Shown one piece after another: positions 37,454 to 49,060 of a stretch of 64,000 nt of DNA (position 1 is the first letter of the stretch; each line of letters opens with the position of its first letter). The stretch is taken from NCBI RefSeq assembly GCF_001638985.1, contig NW_017265148.1, positions 124,001 to 188,000 of the forward strand. The letters are read 5' to 3'. Origin of the DNA: Phycomyces blakesleeanus NRRL 1555(-) (Eukaryota > Mucoromycota > Mucoromycetes > Mucorales > Phycomycetaceae). A program made the translations under genes and the position numbers. Under the pieces are notes generated by a model. The model searched no databases. It was not told the origin of the DNA and saw only the letters and a program-made list of their open reading frames with translations.

Positions 37454-39786
37454 TGTAATTCTCTATGTACATTATACTCTATTTAATCTATAATGTGTGG
37501 CAGATTTTGTAAAAAGAGCAATTGAATAAAAGCAAAATGAAAGCTAATTTAGATGATTAGAATAATTTAATTGAATCAAGTAAGAGTCTAAAAGACTACC
37601 AGCATTAATACAGTAGCTATGAGATACTACATAACTAATATATATTATATTATATAATTCTGTTTTTATTTACTAGGGTGTATGATCATAGAGAGGATTT
37701 TTAAAGTAATTCATACAGTCAATTACATGACATAAAAAGGTTTAAATAATTTCAAGACTGCATGAATATTTTACATGAGAGATAGTCAGTAATCACTATA
37801 TATAAAATACTCTTTCGTAATACCTCTTTAATATATTATATTTTATAATAGTAAAAATTATGTATGAAAATATATATTAATAATAATAATTTTTATTGAT
37901 TTCCTCTTTTTCAAGAAGCACTTTTATTTTGCCAAAAAAAACAGAAACATATTACAACTAAAGATATAATACATTTGTTTCAAGTGATTGACAAAGAGGA
38001 GTAAATGAGCTACTATAGAGTAATGTATTATACAGATAAATCTAGCTGTAAAAGATATAAATAAGATATACATATTGATAAATATACATAAATCCATATT
38101 TGCATGTGTTTTACATGGTCATTGTGCGATACTACAATTTCTTCTGCTCTTGTTGTTTGCTTTTGCAGAGACTTCTAAACCCATACTGGTCTTTTGTCTT
38201 TCCAGATTTTTACATTTGAATGCTTTAATAATACTCCATATATAATAAAAAGAGCTCTTTTGAATTAAAGAGTATTTGATATATAGACTATATAAATATC
38301 TCTTTCAATTCTACAGCTAAAATGTTTTAACAAAAAATACTTACAGTTGGTTTGAGATACAGTCATATTAAAAAAAATAAAATAAAGATTCAGTAAAAAT
38401 TCATAATATTTATGAGTCATACCTTTTCTACTTGAAATAATAACCTTGCTTATAATATTTTACCTATCGGCATTTTATATTATAATATCTAACAGACAAT
38501 AAGTATATATCTAAGACTATTTTAAAGCAAACTAGAAGTCTCACTCATACAATTGATTCAAGACTATTGAAAGCAAATCCAAACTATATCTGTCTTTACT
38601 ACTATAGTATTTCAATTGCGAGAATCCAAAAAGATGATTTTTATTTTGGATAAAGAATAGAAATTGTTTATATATTGAATATTTATAATATGTCTTACAA
38701 TAGATGTAGATCCTATTTGAAGATTATTATAAAGACCAAGAAGATAAATGTGCGAGTAGTAATAATATAATATATAAATCTTATATAGCCAATAATTAGT
38801 ATAACTAGCATTAATTCCGACATACACTTATTCACAGACTATATTATAAGAGTACAGTTCTTTGCTATTATTAATATACAATGCGTTTCCTTCTGGATCT
38901 TTCTATAGTCTAAATGGCTTAGGTAAATTCTAATATATACCCATGTCATTGGGCTATTCTACAGAAATTGTATACTTCTTTTGCTCTTTGCTTTTGCTAT
39001 AAATATATAGAAAGATACTAAAAAATATAAAAGTGAATATATGTAAATTATATAGCTCATAAATGAAAGTGTACTTTATTTGTTTTATAGCAGATATCTG
39101 CATGGAATATAAAACATAATAATATAAGCCTCAAGTCTACAGTCACTACATATGACATAGTATGTGACATAAGTTCAACGATTAAAGCAAGATGTTTTTT
39201 ATGCACTGCTGTAAACAGGGGTTTTAAGATATATGATAGATAAAGAAAAATATTTGGTTCTCTATATAGCAGCAAAAATAAAAAATGAGACAAAAACAAA
39301 TGGAAAGCAGTCTTTGGCTCAATTTCCATTTTAATACTAGTTTTATAGTCATAATATGTTTTTTATAATGATATTATGTGAGACATACTTTGACAGTCTT
39401 TCAGGTCTTCAAAAGACATCATTATATGTCTTACTATTGAACTATCGTTTTTGAATGAGTTACAATATGTATCATTTTCTACTATTGTCTTGATCCATAC
39501 TCTATCTTTACATCTGACAAAAGATATTATTTAACTATTAGCTTTAATTCTCATATTATTTGTATAATTATTTAAGAGAAAAACGCACATAGGATATTAG
39601 AATAAAAAAAAAAGTCGATAAGTATATATTTTGTCTTGCATAGTTTTTGCTTTTTTAAAACACCTTTATTCTTTACGTTATAATTAAACAATAACATTTG
39701 TGTTTACATATGCTGTATTTTATTATATTAAAGGATTGCCACAGCTCATATATAACGGATTTTGTAGTATGAGACTAGAAAATCAA
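37454..39786 (-). repeat. Right arm of the 2.33-kb inverted repeat
   Basis: Reverse-complement partner of 1-2334 with only scattered substitutions (for example one base in the 'agtcNcatac' block at the outer end). The inner border is sharp at 37454. It contains a decayed minus-strand small-gene start near 38366 (MTVSQTN, then GTAAGT) and a conserved frame end KIWKDKRPVWV near 38190-38230, both with counterparts in the diverged copy at about 42 kb. Confidence 0.93.
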
Positions 39787-40180
39787 TACAGAAATACTAA
39801 GCATTCTACAAATAAATATAATAAAGCTAATATAAAATGTATATTCTATATACGCGTTAAGCTCAATTATTAAATGATTAGTATGAATTATTCGTCTACT
39901 ATATATATATTTTTTAGATATAGTAGTTGAAGATCATAATACAAGTCAGTTTAGCTTTATGAACCAGTCAATGCAGATACTTCATTATATTTTACATGAT
40001 ATGCTTTCTAAAGTACTTCAAAAAATCTTCACAAACATTCTTAATGTTATATCCTAATACTTTTTTTAAAATAAAAAGCAAGCTTAATACCAACAATACT
40101 ATTATATTATATTTTGAAAAAAAAGATCCAAGACAAATATTGTAAAAAAAATGTTTATTATAACAAAAAAAATACAATAG

Positions 40181-40503
40181 AAAGAGAGAGGACCAAAGAG
40201 AGAGAAGGAGGGCCAGAGAGAGAGAGAGAAGGCCAGAGAGAGAGAGAGAGAGAAGGCCAGAGAGAGAGAGAGAGAAGGCCAGAGAGAGAGAGAGAGAGAA
40301 GGCCAGAGAGAGAGAGAGAGAGAAGGCCAGAGAGAGAGAGAGAGAAGGCCAGAGAGAGAGAGAGAGAGAGAAGGCCAGAGAGAGAGAGAGAGAAGGCCAG
40401 AGAGAGAGAGAGAAGGCCAGAGAGAGAGAGAGAAGGCCAGAGAGAGATAGGGAGGGCCAGAGAGAGAGGACCAGAGAGAGATAGGGAGGGCCAGAGAGAG
40501 AGA
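40181..40503. repeat. GA-rich minisatellite with GGCC spacers
   Basis: About fifteen units of (AG)5-8 separated by AAGGCC, roughly 16-22 bp each, with degenerate units at both ends. The plus strand happens to read as a long RERERRPERE-type frame (40114-40506), best explained as a repeat artefact. It starts only a few bases beyond the stop codon of small gene C. Confidence 0.9.
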
Positions 40504-40509
40504 TGACTG

Positions 40510-40779
40510 TTATTCTGGTGAACAGTTTTTTACTCGAAAGCAGGGTCGCTTTTTTGGTGGTAGAGATTTCTCGCTGTAATCCGAAATCTTCTTTTTATTC
40601 ACCAAAGTGATCTTTAGTGCATTACTATTGTTTGCTGCACAGACGCTTCTGGTGACTATGGATAACAGTTATAAAAAAATTAATTATTGAATTTTAAAGA
40701 AATTAGGTGTAATTAAAGACTTACTCTGGAGCTTTGCGAGTTCAATTGTTAGAGAATTAGGTGATGTTTTTGAGAACAT
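40510..40779 (-). CDS. Small two-exon gene, family member C (66 aa)
   Basis: Exon 1 40779-40725 (MFSKTSPNSLTIELAKLQ), intron 40724-40656 (GTAAGT...CCATAG, 69 nt), exon 2 40655-40510, 201 nt in frame, stop TAA. Exon 2 contains AANNSNALKITLVNKKK and SEKSLPPKKRPCFRVKN: a basic protein with a possible nuclear localisation signal (PPKKRP). A TATATAAAT box at 40825-40833 sits about 50 nt upstream. Same architecture as member A. Function unknown. Confidence 0.55.
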
Positions 40780-40824
40780 GTTGGATAAGATAAAAAAACA
40801 GTCTTTCTTTTTGAAAATATCCTC

Positions 40825-40833
40825 ATTTATATA
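40825..40833 (-). promoter_or_regulatory. TATA box of small gene C
   Basis: TATATAAAT on the minus strand about 50 nt before the ATG at 40779. Confidence 0.5.
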
Positions 40834-40839
40834 GTTTTT

Positions 40840-41899
40840 TTTTTCTAGGCGGATTTTATTTTTCTTATATACTAAATGAACGATCTGAATAGCTGTATTA
40901 GCATAAATTGTGTTTTTATTATATTATATTTACATAATGATATTTGGAGACCTATATGACTCACTAGTACTTTTTTATGACTCTATGACATATAGATATG
41001 ATCTTTTCACAGATATGATGACGGAATGAAACCTTTGAATGCAATACCAATACATTTGACGTAGAGCTTTGAAGAGTATGAAGCAATAACCAAAATCATT
41101 GTGTGCTGATACAGTCACAACTAATGATGCTAGGTAAAATGAGAAAATGATATAATTCTGTAATTTATATGGAGTAAAAGCTCTCATATATAAAAAAGAA
41201 CATCATTGATTTACCAATTAATATTATCCAATATTATGTAAATACAAGACACGTCTGTGACTTATATATGTTATGAGAGGGAGAATATTCTGAGGGATAT
41301 TTTATATTCAAAGAAACAATATTTTGCTATGAAAGATTAGATCCCTTGTCATAAGAATACTGTCTAGTATACAAATAAACAAATGTCATATACAGAAATA
41401 TAATGGCAATTTATCCTCTAAATAAATCGATGCGCTTCCAAAAAGAATTAAGAGAGCATAGTAAGATTTGAAATGACTATGAGATTAAGCATTTACCTTG
41501 TATAATTAGTTTAAAACCATATTAAATATACTGTCATATAATATATATAATCTCTTGAATTCATATGTTCTATTATTATATACAGAAATATCACAAAATA
41601 GCTATTGATTCTATAAATATATATGCTTAAATGTACCAGTCTTTGAATTTACAAGTTTTTACAGCTTCTATATACATAATAAATCAAGCAGTTGATCTTT
41701 AAATAAAGGCAATGTCTATTCACACATTCTAATTTATTTCAATTTTCTTTAATATTACTTCTTGGGACTATACCTACTGTAGTCCGTTTTCGCAATAGTT
41801 TTATATATATGATATATTCACTTATTCTAACTACTGACATATAAGTGGTTCATTTAAAAGATGTATAATGTATTAGTAATATATGTAGTGTTTTATTAC
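40840..41899. other. AT-rich DNA between small gene C and the diverged repeat copy
   Basis: No supported gene. The frame at 40975-41187 lacks recognisable motifs. Parts may be too diverged to align with the 2.33-kb repeat by eye. Confidence 0.4.
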
Positions 41900-42830
41900 T
41901 TCCTATTTAAGAGCTCTATTTTGGCTTTATATTTCACTTTTCTATAACATATATTGCAGATAGACATAAAAAACAATTTATTGAGAATAATAACACACTT
42001 AATTGTAGAAGTGTAAATTACAAAGCAGAATTTAATTTCCGTGTATTATCTGCTATGGTAATGGGCTACCATTTTTGCAAGACTTTGGACTTCCTTGGGT
42101 AAAAGGCAATTGTCTTTAAAAGGCCTGCTTTCTTTCATTGCTCAGAAAGGTCTTCCGGTTTTCCAGATTTTAGCGTTTGAACGCTTTAATGGGGCCCCAT
42201 AATGAAGGGAAAGTCATGTGTTGATACATGCAAATTATAAAGAGATGATTTATTTAGATCTAAATATCTTTATTGTTATTTAACAGAAAATACTTACATT
42301 GGCTTGTGTTGAGAGCATTTTATTTAAAAAAATTAAGTAGAATAAAAATAAAGCAGTAAAAAACCAAATTATTCATGAATCCTGTCTTTTATAGCTTGGG
42401 TAATAGTCTGAATGACAATATTTTATATATTATCATTTTATGTCAAGATGTCTTATAGAGAATAACCATCGATGAGTCCCTTGTAAAACGAATTGCAAGT
42501 TTCACTCATACAAGTGACGCAAAGATGTTAAGAGTTAATTCAACGTCTACCTTCTTTTGCCAATATATTACTTCGATTTAATAAGCCAATATTGTTATTT
42601 ATATTTTAATCCATAAGTTAGATTTATAAGTACATTTAGCATGTATAATGTATTAAAAATAGTCACATATGCTATTTAACTGTCATGATAAAAGCTAGAA
42701 AGATAAATGCACGAGTGGTAATGCTACGAGAAAGAAATATTCCATAGCTAGTAATTATAATTATCATTGATTCTGGCAGATAATTATGCAGAAACTATAT
42801 AATATGTAAGAGTGAAGCTTTTTTTAGAGT
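41900..42830 (-). repeat. Diverged third copy of the 2.33-kb repeat
   Basis: Blocks occur in the same order and orientation as in 37880-38850: 'ccagatttt...tttgaNNgctttaat', 'aaaatacttaca' followed by a T/A-rich stretch, 'attcatgaNtc', 'aagataaatgNNcgagt' and 'gccaNtaattaNNat'. Identity is far lower than between the two long arms, so this copy is older. Confidence 0.6.
42046..42318 (-). pseudogene. Small-gene family member D (partial or decayed)
   Basis: A minus-strand ATG at 42318 (MLSTQAN) is followed directly by GTAAGT, with a TATAAAA motif at 42387-42393 about 70 nt upstream. Downstream, 42138-42046 reads MKESRPFKDNCLLPKEVQ and continues to a TAA; its SRP...LLP spacing resembles exon 2 of member A (SRPITGLIDNEVLLPP). 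I could not build a clean splice joining the two parts, so the unit may be broken or have an extra exon. Confidence 0.35.
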
Positions 42831-44097
42831 ACGAGTATCACGTATATACTAACTCAATGTAAGTCTTTTCAAAAGAAGCACGAAATACTATAATACAAGG
42901 GAGAAAATCTTTACGGATAATATACTATACATATACAAACAAATTATAAAAAACAGTCAACTAACACTAGCTTTCGTAGAGTATTGTTAAGTAATAAATA
43001 TATTTAGTCATTGGAAAAATTAGTACCAAGTAGCTTAAAAATTAAGGTAATATAAAGATATCACTTCAAAACAAACTCTAGGATTGATTAATACATATTA
43101 CATATAGTACATATAGAAAGTTCTGTATATATAAAGAGCTATAAAGAGATAGTAAATATATATATAATATAGATAGAAAGAGAAATATATATAAATAAAT
43201 AAAGATAATAATCTGTAATATTACACGCTCTAGCTTTTTGGCTGAGAACGTAATACACTTGCACTGTCTTAGTAGTGAGATGTGATGTTGTGGCTTGTGT
43301 GGTGTAAGGGTTGGTGAAAAAGATATAAATAAAAAAAGGAGAAAGGGGTGGTCAGATCAACTCTTGTAGCCTTCGTAGCAAATAGCAGTGCTATTCAGAT
43401 CAAGAACCAGAGGAAAGAGGAGAAGAAAGATATAAGTATGTGAAAGACGCCCTTTATTGGATTGATTTGTTTAGAGCTATATAGTTTTTCTGAAATAAGT
43501 TGATAGCAGGTCATTGAGATAATTTGATAATTTGGATAATAAGAATATGGGAACTTGTGACGTTTAGAACGGAAAGATAAAACCATGGAAAAAAACTTTG
43601 ATATGAGCAAGTCATGAATGAAGTAAAGATAAGGAAATACTTAAGATAGAATAAATTTGGAAGCTTGTTAGACTGTTACTTGCGTTGGCCAGGTATGAAT
43701 AGATCAAATGAGTGTTGCCAAAAACCGATCTTGTCCAAAATTGACTGTGTCAGTAGCAACGAGTCATTAGCAAACTGATATATCAAATTAGGTAAAGCAT
43801 ATATATATAAACAGATATCCTATCTTTTCTTTAATAATTGACACTCTTGCAATACCTCTCTTTGCATTTTCAAATTCTTTTCTTACCGCATTATGTACTA
43901 TAATACTAAACAATTTTCTCACCGTCACTTGTCTTTTTTGTACGGGCATACTCTCAAAGAAGCTTGGAGCTCAATTATTTAGCTACTTTTATTTTTGTCG
44001 ATGTTCTTTTCCATGTTACATAAACATTAACACTAGAATCTCACACAAATATAAGTTGGAGATATCCTAAATATATGATATAAGTAAAATATATCTG
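42831..44097. other. AT-rich intergenic DNA
   Basis: No supported gene. A TATA-like element near 43803 and a pyrimidine-rich stretch precede a 29-codon frame at about 43894 (MYYNTKQFSHRHLSFLYG), too short to call. Confidence 0.4.
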
Positions 44098-44304
44098 TTG
44101 GGAATAGGAATTAACTTAGCCAGCGAAGCTTCTCAAGATCAATATAACGGTGGGATGAAGTTCAGGGGAGCAGTCCGAACAAATGGTATTGTCATATTTA
44201 TTATACGCCAGACCCATTATGTTACCCTAATATCTATTCTCAGAAAGGTTAACCTTATGGGCTTGAAGCTAAATGATTATGCTCATAACTTATTACACGA
44301 TTAG
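44098..44304 (+). pseudogene. Possible transposase-like fragment
   Basis: One frame without an ATG reads SEASQDQYNGGMKFRGAVRT and then NGIVIFIIRQTH. The block 'GxVRTNGIxxxxI' loosely recalls a segment of fungal TnpB/Fanzor-type or other transposon proteins, but no catalytic residues are visible and flanking frames are broken. The assignment is a guess; the frame itself is less AT-rich than its flanks. Confidence 0.25.
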
Positions 44305-45371
44305 TTTTAAATAATGTATGGGCTATGTATTCTTGTTAATTGAAAAAGACACATTTTACTACATATATGAGAGCTCTACTATGGATAGTACAAGCTCTTA
44401 TCGATACACCTTCAGCTAAAAACAAATAGTTAATTTACACCTGAGAATCTTTTGACTTTTACTCATGTTCCTGCTCTCAAACATCGAATGTACCATTTCC
44501 CAATCTTCTAATGTAGCCCTACATATAAAAGCGGTGATCCCGGTAGTTATTTTGAGAAATGTTTATGGTACTTCCCAAAATCACCACCGGAACTACCACT
44601 CATCTCCAATAGTCCAATACTACTAATATATTTTAGTTTAGTACTACTATTATTAGTATTCTTGTAATTTTATACTTTTAGATCTAAATTGCTCAAAGAG
44701 CATAACCTTGTTACAATGTGAACATATTTTGTATAATATTAATCTTGCGACTGTATTGAACTTCCAAAACGTCTTCAATCTCTTGTAGCATGATAGTACA
44801 ATCATATATTCACTTTTTCTATTTAATTTGAAAATAGCTTGAGACTAAGCTAGTATGTTTTGGAAAGGTATAGTTTGAGAAGGAAACTGACAATCTTCAG
44901 AAGAGTGACAAGGGCAAGAAGAAGAATACAAATACTCTAACTTGATTATCAAAGAATATTCTTAAAATGCAATCTGGTAAGTTATTACATTTTTTAAATA
45001 GCTTGGCAAACTATTTTACTACTTCTATTATCGTACTACTTTGAGATAGAGAAGAAACCTTTACTTTTGGACCACAAGAGCAAAGAAAGATAAAAAAATA
45101 AAATTTAAATATAAATAAAAGAGGAAAAGAAGTGCTAAATCAAAATATAGCTTAGAAACAATCCCTGAATCTCCTGAAAGGTTCGCAAAAAATAATTTAC
45201 TGATGTATCTGTCTTTTATTATACTGTAGCTCTTATATATATATCACAATATTATACTAAATGCATTAACCAGTTTGGGTATTTATAATAATTAATTAAT
45301 TAGATGTATCTACAAATGAGGTCTGAATTCTGTTCCAAAAATTAATATCTTATATAAGTATCAGTAAGTAA
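44305..45371. other. AT-rich intergenic DNA
   Basis: No gene or element recognised in this stretch. Confidence 0.5.
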
Positions 45372-45373
45372 TA

Positions 45374-45703
45374 AGGGTGGACAATAGGAATTTTTTAGAA
45401 AATTCGCTTCTTCTTTGAGTAAATGTATTTGTTAAAAAAATAAAACTCAGAAATTTTGAATTTTTTAAAAGGATCCACTTTTTTGTGGGTTTTTTTTTTA
45501 TAAAAAAAAGAATTTTTTTACCAAAAAGAGATGATGAAGTTCAAGGCGTTGCATGTCATAATTTTTTTTCAAAAATTCGCTAAAGATAACCGCTTTTTTA
45601 CCACTTTTTCATTTTTTTTTGACTTTTTTTTCTGCAATGTTATTGGATTAGAAGGAATTAAAAAAATGGAATTTTTTCGAGAAAAATTCCTATTGTCCAC
45701 CCT
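45374..45703. mobile_element. 330-bp MITE with 22-bp terminal inverted repeats
   Basis: The left end AGGGTGGACAATAGGAATTT is mirrored exactly at the right end, giving a perfect 22-bp inverted repeat with TA on both sides (45372-45373 and 45704-45705), as in Tc1/mariner-type insertions. The interior is A/T-rich with no conserved coding frame. It lies about 360 bp downstream of the sugar transporter stop. Confidence 0.82.
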
Positions 45704-46064
45704 TAATATTTTAAAGTTGCTTAGGATATTAAATAGGTTTTTTTTTTCGTAAGATAATCTTTCAAATGTCATAAGATCAAAAGGGTCTTTGTTTTACGTA
45801 AGTTTTTGGTCTTCTTTTACATTATAAGTATCTACGCATATTACAATCCAATTTCATAAATATACTTATTAGATTATAAGATGCTATTACATATATGTGT
45901 GTGCAAAACAAGAAAAAGCCTGTTTACTTTGGTTATAACAAAATAGAATAGAGATATTAAGAAATAAGAAGTATTTTTATTAAGATATTGAGTGGAGGGT
46001 AATTTACAAAGGAGAATACATATATAAGATTAAATATTAATAGAGCTTAAGATAAATAAGCATT

Positions 46065-47957
46065 TTACAAAGGAGACTTTTCCTCTGACATCTCTCCCTT
46101 GGACTTATCAACAGCAGCTCTGTTGACTTCCTCACGAATACGTTCAATTTCTTCGTGATGGGCGGCAAGGTACTCGGTATAGTTAAGGTTGGTAACAATC
46201 AAAGGACCTTTGAAAATGACTTCCATTTCTTCGAGAGAGAGACCCTTGGGCTCAGGAGCAAACAGAATTACCCACACAAGCATACCAATACCAATCGCAC
46301 CGTAGATTAGGTATGTACCCCAGGTGATACTGTCCATAAGTACAGGTGTAACCTGACCGACAACAATATTACCAATCCAAAGTACGGAGGATGCCAAAGC
46401 AAAACCCTTGGAACGGATACGAAGAGGGAAAATTTCGGCAATGTAAATCCAAGCAACGGGAGCCCATGTAGTGGCATAGAAAGCGACAAAGATGAAGATA
46501 AAGGCAATGACAGCGTTCTGAGCATTTGGATTTTCAGACATGTTGACAACATGACTCATGCTGGCCTCGTCCCATTCTTTGTACCCACAACCACCGTACA
46601 GACCAGCGATAATAAAGAAGCAGACGCACATTCCAGTAGATCCCCAGATCATCAGTTTTACACGGCCCACTCTGTCGACAAGAAGCATGCCAGGAATACA
46701 GAAGACAACCATGACAATATCTAATTAATAGCTTTGAGTATATTCGCTAATAGGTTAAATTAAACACTGGTTTTAAACTTACAATTGATACCGTTTGCCA
46801 TCAAAGACATTGATCCTTTAAGACCGGCTTGTTGGAACATAAAAGCAGCGTAGTACATAATAACGTTCGCACCAGTAAGCTGTTGAAAAATAGCAATGGA
46901 GCATCCAACCCAAAGTACACGATGATTTCTAGAATCTTTCAAAAGATCTATATAACTTCCGACAGAAAGATTATTTTCGAGGACAACTGAATCTTTGATT
47001 TCCTTGAATTCTTGCTGAACATATGGGTGATTTTGGTCGCCATTTCCATGAACTTGAGCCAGGACCAGCATGGCTTCATCGTATCTACCCTTCTCAACCA
47101 ACCAGCGGGGAGAACGAGGTAAGAGAAAGGGACAGAATGCAAGCAAAATAGCAGGTAATATCTGGACCATGTAAGGGATACGCCACGACCAATCACTATG
47201 GATGTAAATGGTTCCAAAATCAAGCCATCCAGATACTAAGAGACCAATGTCAACCATAAGCTGCTGAAAACCAACAAGACGACCGCGGATTTCTTTGGGT
47301 GCCAGCTCGGCGTTGTACATTGGAGCTACCAAAAGAAAATAGGTAAATGTCTGTCCGATCAGATAAAAATTAATGTTTAGAGAAACTTACACAGTACGGA
47401 ACAAGCACCGACGGAGAGACCAGAGACGAATCGACCGATCAACTGCATCTCAATGTTCTGGGAGGCTGTCTGAAGAATACCACCAACAATAAAGATCAAA
47501 GCAGAACCAGCAATGGTATCACGACGACCGAACCGATCAGAGAGAACACCCACGATCAAGCATCCAAACACAGCACCACATCCCATAAGAGAATTTAAGG
47601 CACCCTGAGAAAACAAACTTTAATAAGAGTCTAACAATATATATATATATATAATACATGCTACCGCCTGAATTGCCTACCTTGATTGCCGGTGTCAATT
47701 CATAAAAGTATTCTTGGAAGTAAGGCATAGCCATCACACCACTGGTTACACCGAAATCATAACCAAAAAGGAGTCCACCAAGGGCTGCAAATGCAGTGAT
47801 ACTATTAATTTACAAGAAAATGGAGCGATTAATAAGAATATTGATTTATTAATGTTTTTTTATATGCATGTTTTGCTTACACATAAAGAATGAAGCCAGC
47901 TTCTGACCGAATGTTAGGGTCTCCTTTTCCACCTGAGACTGGTATGATTGGAGACAT
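46065..47957 (-). CDS. MFS sugar transporter (5 exons, 536 aa)
   Basis: Minus-strand exons: 47957-47881, 47801-47681, 47604-47391, 47325-46783, 46720-46065 (1611 nt, in frame). Sugar-porter signatures occur in order: GGLLFGYDFGVTSGVMAMP in TM1, DRFGRRDT after TM2, GRFVSGLSVG, YNAELAPKEIRGRLVGFQQL, LPRSPRWLVEKGR, FQQLTGANVIMYYAA in TM7, DRVGRVKL, and AEIFPLRIRSKG plus EPKGLSLEEME at the end. This predicts a 12-TM plasma-membrane hexose or monosaccharide transporter, probably proton-coupled; substrate cannot be fixed from sequence. The soluble C-terminal tail is charged. A TATA box lies about 60 nt upstream of the start. Confidence 0.95.
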
Positions 47958-48014
47958 CTTTTCGAATGTTGTTTAAGAAAAAGATAGAGATAAAGAGGTA
48001 GTAAATATTGTGCT

Positions 48015-48023
48015 TTTTATATA
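48015..48023 (-). promoter_or_regulatory. TATA box of the sugar transporter gene
   Basis: TATATAAAA on the minus strand about 60 nt before the ATG at 47957, followed by a purine-rich leader. Confidence 0.5.
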
Positions 48024-48172
48024 CCCAAGATTTGTCTTCCCTTCTCTTCCTGGTTTCCCGTCATGTAACTCTATTAACTATACTATCCAAAAGTCAATTG
48101 AGGAAACCCCTTTTCTCCATATGGCCATTTCTCCAACCATAATCTTCTGTGTCGCTCGATGGAGAATTTCAT

Positions 48173-48296
48173 GTGGGGAAAAGGACTGGGTGACCTGAAA
48201 TGGGTGACCATCTTTATGCTCCGCGTGTATTCTCAAAGATCCGTTCTTTCCCCGCACTTCTCCACAAGTCAAGAAAGATGGGGTAGAGTTCCCCGG
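48173..48296. promoter_or_regulatory. Cluster of Mig1/CreA-like SYGGGG sites
   Basis: GTGGGG at 48173-48178 (plus), CCCCGC at 48250-48255 and CCCCGG at 48291-48296 (matching on the minus strand) lie 216-339 nt upstream of the transporter start. SYGGGG is the core bound by fungal carbon-catabolite repressors. The motif is short, so this is only suggestive. Confidence 0.35.
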
Positions 48297-48955
48297 AAAA
48301 ATTACAGCTAAGAAGAGTAAAGTCCATAAATCCGGTATATTCAAGACAAGATTCTATCAAAAAAATTTAAAGAAAAATCGTTGCTTCTGTCTCCTTGGCA
48401 CTCCCTTTGTTCAAAAAGCAAATGTAAAGCTTTATATTTACTCGTGCCTTGCATTTCATCTTAGTTTTCTCATGGTGTGACTTTCGGAACACATCTGTCT
48501 TAATTAGAAAAGGGCTTGATGTCATGCCTGCTACTGGACAGACCACAGCTTCCAGTGTTTTCGGAAAATTAACCAAATTGGATTTTTTTGTTAAATCCTC
48601 CGGTAAGGAAGTCTAAACTTTATCCGTCTATTGGGCGGAAAAAGCAGGGCATGACCTTTAACAAAACACTGGGAGGATCTTGTTCAGAAAACCAGAGGAT
48701 ATAAAAAAAATAAGGCTCCGATATTCTCCTAATATATACTAGAGCTGTTTTGTGCCATATTATAGCAAGCCATTACTTACTCAAGTAAGAAAGGGATTGT
48801 ATATATATATATATTATATGTCTATGAGTGTTAGTGAGTTGATGTCTGCAGTGCTCCAATTTAACTGATCCATGTTAGTTAGTTAATCAAGTCAAGGAGC
48901 TCAATTTTGAATAACAATACACTAGCTGCACTTGACTTGTAAATGAGTGTACGAC

Positions 48956-49060
48956 ATGGAGTTAGTCATTTTGGCCGCGGCTCCAATTGTACTTGCTTTG
49001 ATTCCTCTTGAAGCGAATATAAACCATAAACATGAATCCCCAATTAAAGTCGGGACTTGA
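48956..49060 (+). CDS. Signal-peptide-like mini ORF (34 aa)
   Basis: The ATG frame gives MELVILAAAPIVLALIPLEA, a classic hydrophobic signal-like N-terminus, then NINHKHESPIKVGT and a stop. It could be a true short secreted peptide, the first exon of a longer gene, or a relic; no downstream exon was identified. Confidence 0.2.
   Translation: MELVILAAAPIVLALIPLEANINHKHESPIKVGT

Noticed and set aside
40114..40506. 130-codon frame encoding R/E/P repeats
   Set aside because: It is generated by the GA/GGCC minisatellite, with no promoter or conserved non-repeat portion.
45531..45752. 73-codon Phe/Lys-rich frame
   Set aside because: Mostly within the A/T-rich interior of the MITE and also open on the opposite strand; low complexity.
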